64,000 nt of DNA. It comes from Eubacterium oxidoreducens (GTDB lineage: Bacteria; Bacillota; Clostridia; Lachnospirales; Lachnospiraceae). The translations under genes were made by a program, and so were the position numbers. The notes under the pieces are model-generated. The model did no database searches. It saw only the letters and a program-made list of their open reading frames with translations, and was not told the origin of the DNA. The stretch is taken from assembly GCF_900104415.1 (NCBI RefSeq), contig NZ_FMXR01000004.1:1-64000 (forward strand), read 5' to 3'. Shown here piece by piece: positions 23,922 to 32,532 of the stretch. How positions within the stretch are numbered: position 1 is the stretch's first letter; every line of letters begins with the position of its first letter.

Positions 23922-24182
23922 ATGGCTTACGATAAATCTAACAGATCCGATTCTCCAATGAAGAGAAGAGGCGGACGTAGAAGAAGAAAAGTATGTGTAT
24001 TTTGTGGTAAAGACAATGTCATCAACTACAAGGATACAGCAAAGTTAAAGAGATATGTCTCAGAGAGAGGTAAGATCCTTCCTCGTAGAATAACAGGAAA
24101 CTGCGCAAAACATCAGAGAGCTCTTACAGTAGCAATCAAGCGTGCTCGTCATATCGCTTTAATGCCATACGTAGCTGACTAA
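23922..24182 (+). CDS. rpsR: 30S ribosomal protein S18
   Basis: An 86-residue protein with the S18 core [30 protein letters not shown] (shown in parts: [24 protein letters not shown]). A basic N-terminal tail with CVFCGK suggests the zinc-type variant. GGAGG precedes the ATG, and a terminator follows. Confidence 0.95.
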   Translation: MAYDKSNRSDSPMKRRGGRRRRKVCVFCGKDNVINYKDTAKLKRYVSERGKILPRRITGNCAKHQRALTVAIKRARHIALMPYVAD

Positions 24183-24194
24183 AGATTTGATAAG

Positions 24195-24228
24195 ACTCAA
24201 TCATCATTTTGATGGTTGAGTTTTTTTT
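24195..24228 (+). terminator. Terminator after rpsR
   Basis: ACTCAATCATCA pairs with TGATGGTTGAGT and is followed by eight T. Confidence 0.9.
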
Positions 24229-24379
24229 CCTTTACAGCAAGTTGTAACATCTGATTTACAGCCGAAATTTCGTGCCCTGAAATTGTGTCATAATCTGTTT
24301 CGTGGTATAATTCATGTTGGTATATTTTCTTTTCCTATAGGGGAAAGAAACCTCAGATAAGTCTGGGTGAGGAGGAAAC

Positions 24380-26452
24380 ATGGGAAAACAAAATGAGTTG
24401 ACAGCGAGCCTTCGGGCGCATGTACGCTGGCCACTCCAGGTGGTAATAATATTTGTAGTTGCAGATATTATCAGTTATTTTCTAAGTCCATATGCGGGAG
24501 CAGTTGGAAGTATTGCGATTGGAATTTATCTTGTATTTACAATACCGGCATATATAAGAAGCAAAAAACAGATTCAAGAATTGCTGGTAGAATTTGCAAC
24601 ACACTATGGAACAATGCAAAAAAGACTTTTGAATGAATTTGAAGTTCCGTATGCTCTTTTAGATGAGAATGGAAAAATCCTTTGGATGAATAAAAAATTC
24701 CAAGAGACTTCCGGACGGGCGCGAACCTATCATAAGTCAATTAATGCCATTATTGGAACCATTACAAAAGAATGGTTGCAACGTGAGAATGTGTACACAA
24801 TGGAACAGCATATAAATCTAGGAGACAGAGATTATCGCGCGTCTATTCAAAAGGTTTTTATGCAGGAAGTTCTTCCACAGGCAGAAGGTGAATCACAGGG
24901 GTCAAAGGATATAAAACAGCAGAGAAAGGATTATATTTTCACCTTATATCTGTTTGATGAGACTCGTTTAAATGAATATATTCGAAAGAACGAAGAACAA
25001 AGATTGGTATCAGCACTTGTTTATATAGATAATTATGATGAGGTTTTGGATAAGACGGCAGACATGAAATCAAGTATGGTAAGTGCTATCGTAACAAGAC
25101 AGATTTCGGATTATTTTTCGAAATATGATGCCATTGTAAGACGAACGGAACGTGATAAGTTCTATGTTGTCTTTAAGTATGCTAATTTACAAAGTCTGAT
25201 CGAAGATAAATTCTCATTAATTGAATCTGTAAAGAAAATTAAAGCAGGAAATGAGATGTCTTTGACGCTCAGTATAGGGATTGGTGTAAATAAGACAACC
25301 TATGTACAAAATTATGAGTATGCAAGAATGGCAATAGACCTGGCATTAGGACGTGGAGGCGACCAGGTTGTAATCAAGAATGGGGATCAGATTTCGTATT
25401 TTGGAGGAAAAACACAACAAATCGAAGTAAATACTCGAGTAAAAGCACGAGTAAAAGCACACGCACTCCGTGAGATTATAGAAAGTCATGAACATATTTT
25501 AATAATGGGACATAAAATAGGAGATGTAGATTCTTTTGGCGCGGCGATTGGATTGTATGTTGGTGCTAAGGCGCTTGGAAGAACTCCAAAGATTGTATTA
25601 AATGAGGTGACATCTTCTCTAAAGCCGTTTAAAGAATTTTTTACAGAAGAAAATGGTTATGAAGAAAATATGTTTATTAATGGTGAGACAGCAATCGATT
25701 TTTGTGATGCTAAGACGGTTGTCATCGTTGTGGATACAAACAGACCGGCACATACCGAGTGCGAAGAAATTTTGAAAAAATCAAAGACCGTTGTGGTATT
25801 TGATCACCATCGCCAGGGTAATGAGAGAATTGAGAATGCAGTGCTTTCGTATATTGAATCCTACGCATCTTCAACCTGTGAGATGGTTGCGGAGATTTTA
25901 CAATATCTGACAGATGGGATTAAACTAAACCATCAGGAGGCAGATAGTATTTATGCCGGAATTTTGATTGATACGAATAACTTTATGACCAAGACCGGTG
26001 TTCGAACATTTGAGGCAGCAGCATATTTGAGACGAAGCGGTGCAGAAGTAACTCGCGTACGAAAGCTTCTTCGAAATGATATGAACGATTATAAGGCAAG
26101 AGCAGAAGCAGTACGACATGCACAGGTATATAAGGGCGTATTTGCCATTTCCATCTGCCCGGCTGACGAGCTTGAAAGTCCAACAGTTGTCGGCGCTCAG
26201 GCTGCAAATGAACTTTTAAATATTATAGGAATTAAGGCTTCGTTTGTATTAACGGAGTATAATGATAAGATTTATATTTCATCTAGATCGATAGATGAGA
26301 TTAATGTCCAACTGATTATGGAACGATTAGGTGGTGGTGGTCATTTGAGCGTTGCCGGAGCGCAGTTAGAGCATGCAACGTTAGAAGATGCGGAAGAAGC
26401 ATTGAAGATGACATTGAATGAATTAATTGAAGAAGGACAGATTACATTGTAA
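24380..26452 (+). CDS. gdpP: Cyclic-di-AMP phosphodiesterase GdpP
   Basis: Hydrolyses c-di-AMP to pApA. Two N-terminal membrane helices (residues about 17-60) are followed by a PAS-like domain (YALLDENGKILWMNKKF), a degenerate GGDEF domain (RRTERDKFYVVF where the signature would be), and a DHH-DHHA1 phosphoesterase. Metal ligands are in GHKIGDVDSFGAA, VVDTNRP, VFDHHRQ and LIDTNNF; the C-terminal GGGGHLSVAGAQ is the DHHA1 substrate motif. The length of 690 residues is typical of the family. GGAGG precedes the ATG. The leader has a small hairpin CCTC...GAGG. Confidence 0.95.
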   Translation: MGKQNELTASLRAHVRWPLQVVIIFVVADIISYFLSPYAGAVGSIAIGIYLVFTIPAYIRSKKQIQELLVEFATHYGTMQKRLLNEFEVPYALLDENGKILWMNKKFQETSGRARTYHKSINAIIGTITKEWLQRENVYTMEQHINLGDRDYRASIQKVFMQEVLPQAEGESQGSKDIKQQRKDYIFTLYLFDETRLNEYIRKNEEQRLVSALVYIDNYDEVLDKTADMKSSMVSAIVTRQISDYFSKYDAIVRRTERDKFYVVFKYANLQSLIEDKFSLIESVKKIKAGNEMSLTLSIGIGVNKTTYVQNYEYARMAIDLALGRGGDQVVIKNGDQISYFGGKTQQIEVNTRVKARVKAHALREIIESHEHILIMGHKIGDVDSFGAAIGLYVGAKALGRTPKIVLNEVTSSLKPFKEFFTEENGYEENMFINGETAIDFCDAKTVVIVVDTNRPAHTECEEILKKSKTVVVFDHHRQGNERIENAVLSYIESYASSTCEMVAEILQYLTDGIKLNHQEADSIYAGILIDTNNFMTKTGVRTFEAAAYLRRSGAEVTRVRKLLRNDMNDYKARAEAVRHAQVYKGVFAISICPADELESPTVVGAQAANELLNIIGIKASFVLTEYNDKIYISSRSIDEINVQLIMERLGGGGHLSVAGAQLEHATLEDAEEALKMTLNELIEEGQITL

Positions 26453-26466
26453 GGAGCAGACTAATT

Positions 26467-26916
26467 ATGAAGGTAATATTATTACAGGATGTAAAATCCC
26501 TTGGAAAAAAGGGAGAAATCGTACAAGCAGCAGATGCATATGCAAGAAATCAGTTGATTCCAAAGAAGATGGCAGTGGAAGCAACTCCCAAAAATATGAA
26601 TGATTTGAAGCTGCAAAAGAAAAATGATGACAAAATTGCTCAGGAAAATTATGAGGCAGCCGTTGCACTGAAGAATAATCTTGAGAAGGAAGATACGATT
26701 GTAGAAATTAAAATGAAATCTGGCACAGGAGGAAAACCATTTGGCTCCGTATCCACCAAAGAAATTGCGCAAAAGACGAAGGAGCAGTTAGGTCTTGAAT
26801 TAGATAAGAAAAAAATGGTTACGGAATCACTTAAGAGTTTTGGTGTCCATGAGGTGACCATAAAACTTCATCCAAAGGTAAAAGCTGTACTTAGAGTCAA
26901 AGTGACAGAAGAATAG
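26467..26916 (+). CDS. rplI: 50S ribosomal protein L9
   Basis: The N-terminal domain MKVILLQDVKSLGKKGEIV and ADAYARNQLIPKKMAVEAT is diagnostic. A long central helix and the C-terminal domain with TGGKPFGSVSTKEIA and IKLHPKVKAVLRV follow. The length of 149 residues is normal. It lies 14 bases after gdpP. Confidence 0.96.
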   Translation: MKVILLQDVKSLGKKGEIVQAADAYARNQLIPKKMAVEATPKNMNDLKLQKKNDDKIAQENYEAAVALKNNLEKEDTIVEIKMKSGTGGKPFGSVSTKEIAQKTKEQLGLELDKKKMVTESLKSFGVHEVTIKLHPKVKAVLRVKVTEE

Positions 26917-26926
26917 GAGACATAAA

Positions 26927-28258
26927 ATGGAAGAGGCATTAGTTAGAAAAGAAATGCCGAATTCCTTTAACGCAGAGCAGTCTGTTATTGGAGCAATGCT
27001 CCTTAATAAAGACGCAATTGTTGAAGCTGCAGAAATTCTAACAAGAGATGATTTCTATCAAAGTACATATGGAATTTTATTTGAAACAATGGTAGAAATG
27101 GTAAATGCAGGAGAAGTTGTAGATGCAGTCACTTTGCAAAATAAGTTAAAGGAAAAGGGAGTACCGGATGAAATAAGCTCCATGAGTTATGTGGCAGACA
27201 TTATTCGCCAGGTACCGACATCGGCAAATATAAAAGATTATGCTAAAATTGTTTATGAAAAAGCAGTTTTGCGCCGTTTGATAAAAATTAACGAGAACAT
27301 TGCCAATCAATGCTATGCCGGTAATGACAGCATGGAAAATATTCTTAATGATACAGAAAAACAGATATTCCAGCTGTTAAATGTGAGAAGCGGCGGAGAT
27401 TATGTACCGATTCATACCGTTGTTGTAAATGCCCTTGAACGCATAGAAAAAGCATCAAAGGTACAGGGTAATGTAACCGGTATTCCGACTGGATTTATAG
27501 ATTTGGACTATCAATTATCGGGATTTCAGCCTTCTGACCTGGTGATTATTGCGGCTCGTCCGTCTATGGGAAAGACTGCATTTGTACTAAATGTTGCACA
27601 GTATGTTGCGTTTCATGAAGATATGACAACGGCGATCTTTAGCTTGGAAATGTCAAAAGAACAATTGGTAAACCGACTGTTTTCGTTGGAATCAAGAGTA
27701 GATGCACAGGCACTTCGAACTGGAAATATGTCGGACAGTGACTGGGAAAAATTAATTGAAGGAGCAGAAACTATTGCTTCTTCTAATCTAATCATAGATG
27801 ATACTCCGGGCATCAAGGTATCGGAGCTTCGCTCAAAATGTCGTAAATATAAATTAGAGCATGATTTAAAACTCGTAATTATTGACTATTTGCAGTTGAT
27901 GAGCGGTAGTGGAAAAAGCGAATCTAGACAAAATGAGATTTCGGAGATTTCTAGATCATTAAAGGCATTAGCCAGAGAACTGAATGTTCCGGTTATTGCT
28001 TTATCACAGCTATCTAGAGCAGTTGAACAAAGACCGGATCATAGGCCAATGCTTTCGGATCTTCGTGAGTCCGGAGGTATTGAGCAGGATGCCGATGTGG
28101 TAATGTTCATATATCGAGATGATTATTATAATCATGATTCAGCAGATAAAGGATTAGCCGAAATAATTGTTGCAAAGCAAAGAAATGGTCCTATCGGAAC
28201 GCAGAAGCTTGTCTGGTTACCGAAGTATACAAAATTTGCCAACAAGGAGAGAAAATAG
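26927..28258 (+). CDS. dnaB: Replicative DNA helicase DnaB
   Basis: The N-terminal domain (PNSFNAEQSVIGAMLLNKDAI) leads to a RecA-like core with Walker A AARPSMGKTAF, Walker B LKLVIIDYLQLMSG, and RQNEISEISRSLKALARELNVPVIALSQLSRAVE. The arginine-finger end has FIYRDDYY and AKQRNGPIG. The protein has 443 residues and no intein. GGAG precedes the ATG ten bases after rplI. Confidence 0.96.
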   Translation: MEEALVRKEMPNSFNAEQSVIGAMLLNKDAIVEAAEILTRDDFYQSTYGILFETMVEMVNAGEVVDAVTLQNKLKEKGVPDEISSMSYVADIIRQVPTSANIKDYAKIVYEKAVLRRLIKINENIANQCYAGNDSMENILNDTEKQIFQLLNVRSGGDYVPIHTVVVNALERIEKASKVQGNVTGIPTGFIDLDYQLSGFQPSDLVIIAARPSMGKTAFVLNVAQYVAFHEDMTTAIFSLEMSKEQLVNRLFSLESRVDAQALRTGNMSDSDWEKLIEGAETIASSNLIIDDTPGIKVSELRSKCRKYKLEHDLKLVIIDYLQLMSGSGKSESRQNEISEISRSLKALARELNVPVIALSQLSRAVEQRPDHRPMLSDLRESGGIEQDADVVMFIYRDDYYNHDSADKGLAEIIVAKQRNGPIGTQKLVWLPKYTKFANKERK

Positions 28259-28298
28259 TTACTTATGGAATTATAGGATTCACTGGAGAATCTATGAA

Positions 28299-28329
28299 AA
28301 AAAGGTTCTGATAATTTCAGGACCTTTTT
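28299..28329 (+). terminator. Terminator after dnaB
   Basis: AAAGGTTCTGA pairs with TTCAGGACCTTTTT, with a T tail. Confidence 0.82.
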
Positions 28330-28335
28330 CATTGC

Positions 28336-28376
28336 AAAAAAAATAAGCTTCCCGCATAATAAAAGCAGGAAGCTTA
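28336..28376 (-). terminator. Terminator of the ferredoxin gene
   Basis: On the minus strand TAAGCTTCCTGC pairs with GCGGGAAGCTTA and is followed by eight T (A run at 28336-28343). Confidence 0.88.
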
Positions 28377-28393
28377 TATAATTACTTGATAAA

Positions 28394-28564
28394 TTAACCC
28401 TGAGCGATAGCACCTGTTGGGCAAGTACCAGCACAAGCACCACAATCGATGCAAGATGCAGCATCAATTTCGTACTGAGAATCACCAGCTGAAATTGCTC
28501 CTACTGGACATTCTCCTTCGCAAGCTCCACAGCTAACACAAGAATCAGAAATTACATAAGCCAT
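28394..28564 (-). CDS. 2[4Fe-4S] ferredoxin
   Basis: A 56-residue clostridial-type electron carrier. Two CxxCxxCxxxCP motifs are complete (CVSCGACEGECPVGAI and CIDCGACAGTCPTGAI), each binding a cubane cluster. AGGAGG lies upstream of the ATG at 28564. It is monocistronic, with its own terminator. It implies an anaerobic, ferredoxin-based energy metabolism. Confidence 0.97.
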   Translation of the reverse strand: MAYVISDSCVSCGACEGECPVGAISAGDSQYEIDAASCIDCGACAGTCPTGAIAQG

Positions 28565-28817
28565 GATTAAAATCCTCCTTTAAAATCTTTCCAAATATGA
28601 AATATAATATTGATTATTGTTATCATATATCAGGAATATACGGTTATTCAAGCATAACATTTGTTATATTTGTAAACGATGATTAGGCATATGATTTGCT
28701 TATCACGAGTAAAAGAGTATTGCCATATCGCAAAAAACATTATATAATAAACAAACTAGTTGATTGCGCACAAGTAATTATGAAGTTGAAAAGTTTCACA
28801 CTTAGGAGGTTTACACT

Positions 28818-29021
28818 ATGGCACAGGTAATTGAGAAAACAACCAAGATTGGTGAATTATTAAGAATGGAAAAGGACGTATCTCCAATTTTGTTAGGAAT
28901 TGGTATGCATTGTCTTGGATGCCCATCTTCACAGATGGAAACAATTGAAGAAGCAGCATTGGTTCATGGATTAAATCCAGATGAACTGGTTGAGACAATT
29001 AATGATTTCATGAATGAATAA
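28818..29021 (+). CDS. DUF1858 (hybrid-cluster-associated) redox protein
   Basis: A 67-residue protein with GELLRMEKDVSPILLGIGMHCLGCPSS; the C32-x-x-C35 pair and the downstream helix match the DUF1858 / prismane-associated disulfide domain. Such proteins are linked to nitrosative-stress or Fe-S repair systems, a context-based idea only. AGGAGG precedes the ATG. It is divergent from the ferredoxin gene. Confidence 0.87.
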   Translation: MAQVIEKTTKIGELLRMEKDVSPILLGIGMHCLGCPSSQMETIEEAALVHGLNPDELVETINDFMNE

Positions 29022-29036
29022 TCACATGATGGTTAG

Positions 29037-29065
29037 GCAGCTACTTTCGGGTAGCTGCTTTTTTT
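29037..29065 (+). terminator. Terminator after the DUF1858 gene
   Basis: GCAGCTAC pairs with GTAGCTGC around TTTCGG, then seven T. Confidence 0.92.
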
Positions 29066-29120
29066 GGGGGTTATACTATGATTAATAAAAAGAAACGATT
29101 TGTGTTTGACACGTTCTGAT

Positions 29121-29153
29121 AAAAAAAGGTATGCCATCAGGAGATGACATACC
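29121..29153 (-). terminator. Terminator of mecA
   Basis: On the minus strand GGTATGTCATC pairs with GATGGCATACC, then seven T. Confidence 0.9.
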
Positions 29154-29163
29154 ACAAGAACAA

Positions 29164-29958
29164 TTATAATTTAGAAAGTGATAAAAGTGCGTGATCTTGA
29201 ATGATTACGTCAAAATGCTCATCAAAGTAAGCTTGTGTAGCAATCGAATATTTCTGATTATGGCCATACTCTGCTAGGATATTACATAGCTTTGTAAATT
29301 CGTCAAAAGTATGATCGGATTTAGAAACGACTAAATAATAATTGCCGGAAACCGGATTTTTGTACAAAGTATTTTCTCCATGATAGAAATTAGAAACTAC
29401 ACGGCTAAGACGCACTAATTCATCCAAATTAGGAAATGTGAACAATTTAAAAATATTCACGTGTGCCTTAGGAGCTGGCTCCGGTTGTGTCTTGAATCCA
29501 TTGGAAACAGCTTGACCTAGTGGAGTAAAATGAGGTTCCTTTCGTTCTGAATTTTTCTTATCCTGATGTTGTTCCCGCATTTTTCCAAATAATCCCAATG
29601 CTTCCTCCGCATCTGTAGGATAATCCTTGGAAAGATGGTCATCAAAACCGGTAAAAGAATCCTCTTCGTTCATTGGAGAAAAACTTGAAAATCGCGTATC
29701 AAGTTCTTCCGGATATTCCACCTTTGTAATCAATAATACAATCTTATCTGCAGACATAGGAATTGCCTCAACAATAATCGGAATATTGCTTGAATCAAAT
29801 CCAAATTCGTAAGAAGCCTGTTCCATCATATCGCGAAATAACAAATTCGTTTTTTCAGAACCATAAGCCAATTCACTTATTTTAAGCTGCCTGGTATCAA
29901 GATCTTCTTTTGTGAGAATGCAACGAATTTGGTTATCTGAGATTTTTTCTATTTTCAT
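29164..29958 (-). CDS. mecA: Adaptor protein MecA
   Basis: MecA delivers substrates to the ClpC unfoldase. The N-terminal target-binding domain begins MKIEKISDNQIRCILTKEDL and continues with LFRDMMEQASYEFGF. A Ser/Glu-rich linker follows, and the C-terminal ClpC-binding domain has FPNLDELVRLSRVV, LYKNPVSGNYYLVVSKS and LAEYGHNQKYS. The 264 residues exceed Bacillus MecA mostly through the linker. It has its own terminator. Confidence 0.92.
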   Translation of the reverse strand: MKIEKISDNQIRCILTKEDLDTRQLKISELAYGSEKTNLLFRDMMEQASYEFGFDSSNIPIIVEAIPMSADKIVLLITKVEYPEELDTRFSSFSPMNEEDSFTGFDDHLSKDYPTDAEEALGLFGKMREQHQDKKNSERKEPHFTPLGQAVSNGFKTQPEPAPKAHVNIFKLFTFPNLDELVRLSRVVSNFYHGENTLYKNPVSGNYYLVVSKSDHTFDEFTKLCNILAEYGHNQKYSIATQAYFDEHFDVIIQDHALLSLSKL

Positions 29959-30098
29959 GAGTAAATCACCCCATTTCAGTCGTAAAAATAGCTAAAATAC
30001 ACAATTTGTAAAGTAAACGTAGTATAAACAATCTTGGCTCGATAGTCAAGAAGGAGGACTAATTTATTAGCAAAATTTAACAAAGTTAAAAATAGGAC

Positions 30099-30128
30099 TT
30101 GTCAAATAGAAAAAAATTGTGATATAAA
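30099..30128 (+). promoter_or_regulatory. Promoter of the kinase operon
   Basis: TTGTCA (30099-30104) and TATAAA (30123-30128) are 18 bp apart. The leader that follows contains TGTCTG (30139-30144) and CAGACA (30171-30176), complementary arms flanking the AGGAG ribosome site. Confidence 0.55.
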
Positions 30129-30177
30129 TGTAACAAGATGTCTGCGACGCGACTTACAAGAAAGGAGTGTCAGACAG

Positions 30178-31527
30178 ATACAAAATGCATATATTTCTGA
30201 AAGATACCGGCTACTTATGCCGTTAGGTTCAGGAGGAAGTAGCAAGGTGTATCTGGCAGAACATAATAAGTTGAAGGATTATCGAGCGATTAAGTGTATT
30301 TCTAAGACACGTTCAACGCCGCCTTCACTGCTTCAAGAAGCAGATCTATTAAAGAATCTTAGACATCCGGGAATTCCAATCATATATGATGTTGAAGAAG
30401 ACAATGAGTACTATTATATCGTAGAAGAGTATGTACAAGGATTGTCATTGCTTAGGTATTTTGAAGAAGAGCAAGAGGTGTCACAGGAAGTTATATTGGA
30501 TTTTGCAATTCAGTTATGTGATATTTTAGACTATCTTCATTTACAAAAGCCGCAACCGATTTTCTATCTGGATTTAAAGCCAGAGCATATCATATTGAGC
30601 GGAGGGCAATTAAAGCTGATTGATTTCGGAATGGCTACGATTGGGTGCAGGAAAGAAAATACAGTTGGATTTACATGTGAATTTGCTGCGCCTGAAAAAT
30701 ATTCCGGAAAGGACATGGATTGCAGGACAGATATCTATGAACTTGGCAGTGTCCTTTTTTATCTAATCTTTCACCAGTATTATCCCGGAAAATCAAAAAA
30801 GTATCCCCCAAGAAGGAAAGTAATTTCCAAAAAATTAGAAAAAATTCTAATAAAAATGCTACAGGAGAATCCGAATAAAAGATATCAGTCCATACAGGCG
30901 CTGAGAATGGATCTTTTGAAGCTAAAACACCACGGATCGGAAGGCAGACATCTTAAAAAAGACATTTTTATTATGGGTTGTGCTCCACGCGTCGGGACAA
31001 CACATATAGCGATTTCTTTAGTCAGTTATTTAAACAAACAACAATCAGACAGTGCGGTATACGTAGAGGAAAATTCATCCGGTTTATTAAGAATGCTGAT
31101 GGAGACCTTTATGGACATAAAAGAGTCAGGAGGTATTATTTTCTTTGATCATTTTGTGGGAATACCTCAATATGGAGAGTCTTTTCAGGTTGAAGTAAAT
31201 GCACCGCTTCAGGTAAAAGATTACGGGACGCAAAGACTTAGGCTTTGCATGAGTGCGAAAGATGAGGCGGAGCGAGAATTGCTGATTTACGTAATGGATG
31301 GAAGTTGTTGGTTATGGTCAAAAGCCGCTGAGGAACTGAAGGAATTGGAAGAAATGTTTGAAGTAAAAGTGGTACTAAACAGTGAAGATGCAGTACTAAA
31401 AAAACGACTCGAAAACTATCTGAAAAAGGATGTCCTATCATTTAACCGACAATCAAACCCATTTTATTTAAGTAAGCAACGGGTTCAGTTTTGGGAGTCA
31501 TTTAAGAAAGGAGGTATCGTGAATTAA
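30178..31527 (+). CDS. Ser/Thr protein kinase with C-terminal degenerate P-loop domain; apparent non-canonical start
   Basis: The kinase domain runs from about residue 10 to 250: glycine loop LGSGGSSKVYLAEH (16-29), Lys39 in AIKCI, catalytic Asp132 in YLDLKPEHI, DFG Asp149 in LIDFGMA, and CRTDIYELGSVLFYL. The usual HRD Arg is Leu and the metal-binding Asn of DLKPxN is His, so activity may be altered. From about 265 a MinD-like domain follows with GCAPRVGTTHIAI, which lacks the P-loop lysine. The frame is open upstream of the first ATG (30217), which would cut into the domain and has no ribosome site. AGGAG at 30163-30167 points to ATA at 30178. No membrane helix is seen. Confidence 0.75.
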   Translation: MQNAYISERYRLLMPLGSGGSSKVYLAEHNKLKDYRAIKCISKTRSTPPSLLQEADLLKNLRHPGIPIIYDVEEDNEYYYIVEEYVQGLSLLRYFEEEQEVSQEVILDFAIQLCDILDYLHLQKPQPIFYLDLKPEHIILSGGQLKLIDFGMATIGCRKENTVGFTCEFAAPEKYSGKDMDCRTDIYELGSVLFYLIFHQYYPGKSKKYPPRRKVISKKLEKILIKMLQENPNKRYQSIQALRMDLLKLKHHGSEGRHLKKDIFIMGCAPRVGTTHIAISLVSYLNKQQSDSAVYVEENSSGLLRMLMETFMDIKESGGIIFFDHFVGIPQYGESFQVEVNAPLQVKDYGTQRLRLCMSAKDEAERELLIYVMDGSCWLWSKAAEELKELEEMFEVKVVLNSEDAVLKKRLENYLKKDVLSFNRQSNPFYLSKQRVQFWESFKKGGIVN

Positions 31528-32068
31528 ATTTCATAAACGGACAGGGAAGCAGCAAATAAGAATCGGGGTATGCGGCGCTTCTAGGGGGCTTGGAACGACG
31601 CAATTAAGTCTGATGATAAGCGAATATACAAAAGATATAAAAGGGAAAAAAACTATAATTGTAGATGAAAGCGAAAACAGACAGTTAGTTCAATCCGGTT
31701 TTTTGAAGAAAGGAATTGTTGTGCCGGAAGAGGAAGAGAAATTATGCACGGAATATGAGTGTGTAATATTTGATATTGGAAGCCGTATGGATAAATATCT
31801 GGAACGGGTGAATTATTTAGATGTTAGAATTATCGTAAGCAGCATTCTTCCTCGGAAGGCAGCAATAACGGGAGAATTTCTCGAAAGAATGAAACAACAA
31901 GGAGAACAAAAGGACGAAAAAATTGTAATACTGTCAGGAAGCAGAAGTTTGCAAAAAGCATATGAAAAAATGTATGGTGTCAGACTAATTAGAATGCCGT
32001 TCATTGAAGATCCGTTTCGAATCAATCAGGAAAGTTATCGGTTTTTACAGTTATTGTTACCACTATAA
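31523..32068 (+). CDS. P-loop ATPase-like protein (MinD/TadZ-like), apparent ATT start or frameshift product
   Basis: The reading frame opens after a TGA at 31520 and encodes RIGVCGASRGLGTTQLSLMI (residues 13-32), a MinD-type P-loop without the usual lysine, then TIIVDESENRQ, CVIFDIGSRMD and a short C-terminal part. The first ATG (31613) would remove the P-loop strand. AAGGAGG at 31508-31514 is eight bases before ATT at 31523, so an ATT start is the simplest reading. The alternative is a +1 slip at AAT-TAA, the kinase's last codon and stop. It overlaps the kinase gene by five bases. It resembles short TadZ-like ATPases, but the assignment is tentative. Confidence 0.65.
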   Translation: MKFHKRTGKQQIRIGVCGASRGLGTTQLSLMISEYTKDIKGKKTIIVDESENRQLVQSGFLKKGIVVPEEEEKLCTEYECVIFDIGSRMDKYLERVNYLDVRIIVSSILPRKAAITGEFLERMKQQGEQKDEKIVILSGSRSLQKAYEKMYGVRLIRMPFIEDPFRINQESYRFLQLLLPL

Positions 32069-32110
32069 ACTTCTACTACAAAGCGAATAGTACCAGGAGG
32101 GGCATGGAAA

Positions 32111-32308
32111 ATGGATGGAAAGGAATTAGAAGTGGAACTTAAAGATTATGAAAATCATGGAGTAATTATTCGATTATCTGGTCGTTTGATTACAGCGCAT
32201 AATATATCAAAACATCTTTGCGTAAAAGATGGGGGAGAGTACATGCGAGATTACGTGTTTGAAGGGGGGAAATTAAAGGAAATCCGATTTGATTGGATTA
32301 CAGAATAA
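32111..32308 (+). CDS. Small hypothetical protein
   Basis: I do not recognise this 65-residue protein. It is acidic and soluble with alternating strands (VELKDYENHGVIIRLSGRLIT, then EYMRDYVFEGGKLKEIRFDW). AGGAGGGG lies eight bases before the ATG. It is 42 bases after the P-loop gene on the same strand, so it is likely the third gene of the kinase operon. No signal peptide or cysteine cluster is present. Confidence 0.65.
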   Translation: MDGKELEVELKDYENHGVIIRLSGRLITAHNISKHLCVKDGGEYMRDYVFEGGKLKEIRFDWITE

Positions 32309-32410
32309 TTGTAAAAAAAGGACTTATATACCAAAATGTAACTTATTAACAATCAGAAACTAGGAGAAGGATTTGGATTGGAAATAAGATTATAGATTTT
32401 TAAGATGAAA

Positions 32411-32454
32411 CAGGCGGCTGCACAAGAGAAGAATACTTTTGTGTAGCCGCTTTA
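32411..32454 (+). terminator. Terminator of the kinase operon
   Basis: GCGGCTGCACAAGAG pairs with CTTTTGTGTAGCCGC (G-U and one mismatch), followed by TTTAT. The 225 bases between 32308 and 32533 hold only this and a TATAAT at 32491-32496. Confidence 0.7.
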
Positions 32455-32532
32455 TGTATAGATAGATTATGGGAAATACAAGAAGTATGATATAATCGTT
32501 TCAGATTAATAGGGGAGCTAAGGAGGAGCATC

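Noticed and set aside
31613-32068. ATG at 31613 as the start of the P-loop gene
   Set aside because: It has no ribosome site and would remove the conserved first strand and P-loop that are encoded just upstream in the same frame.
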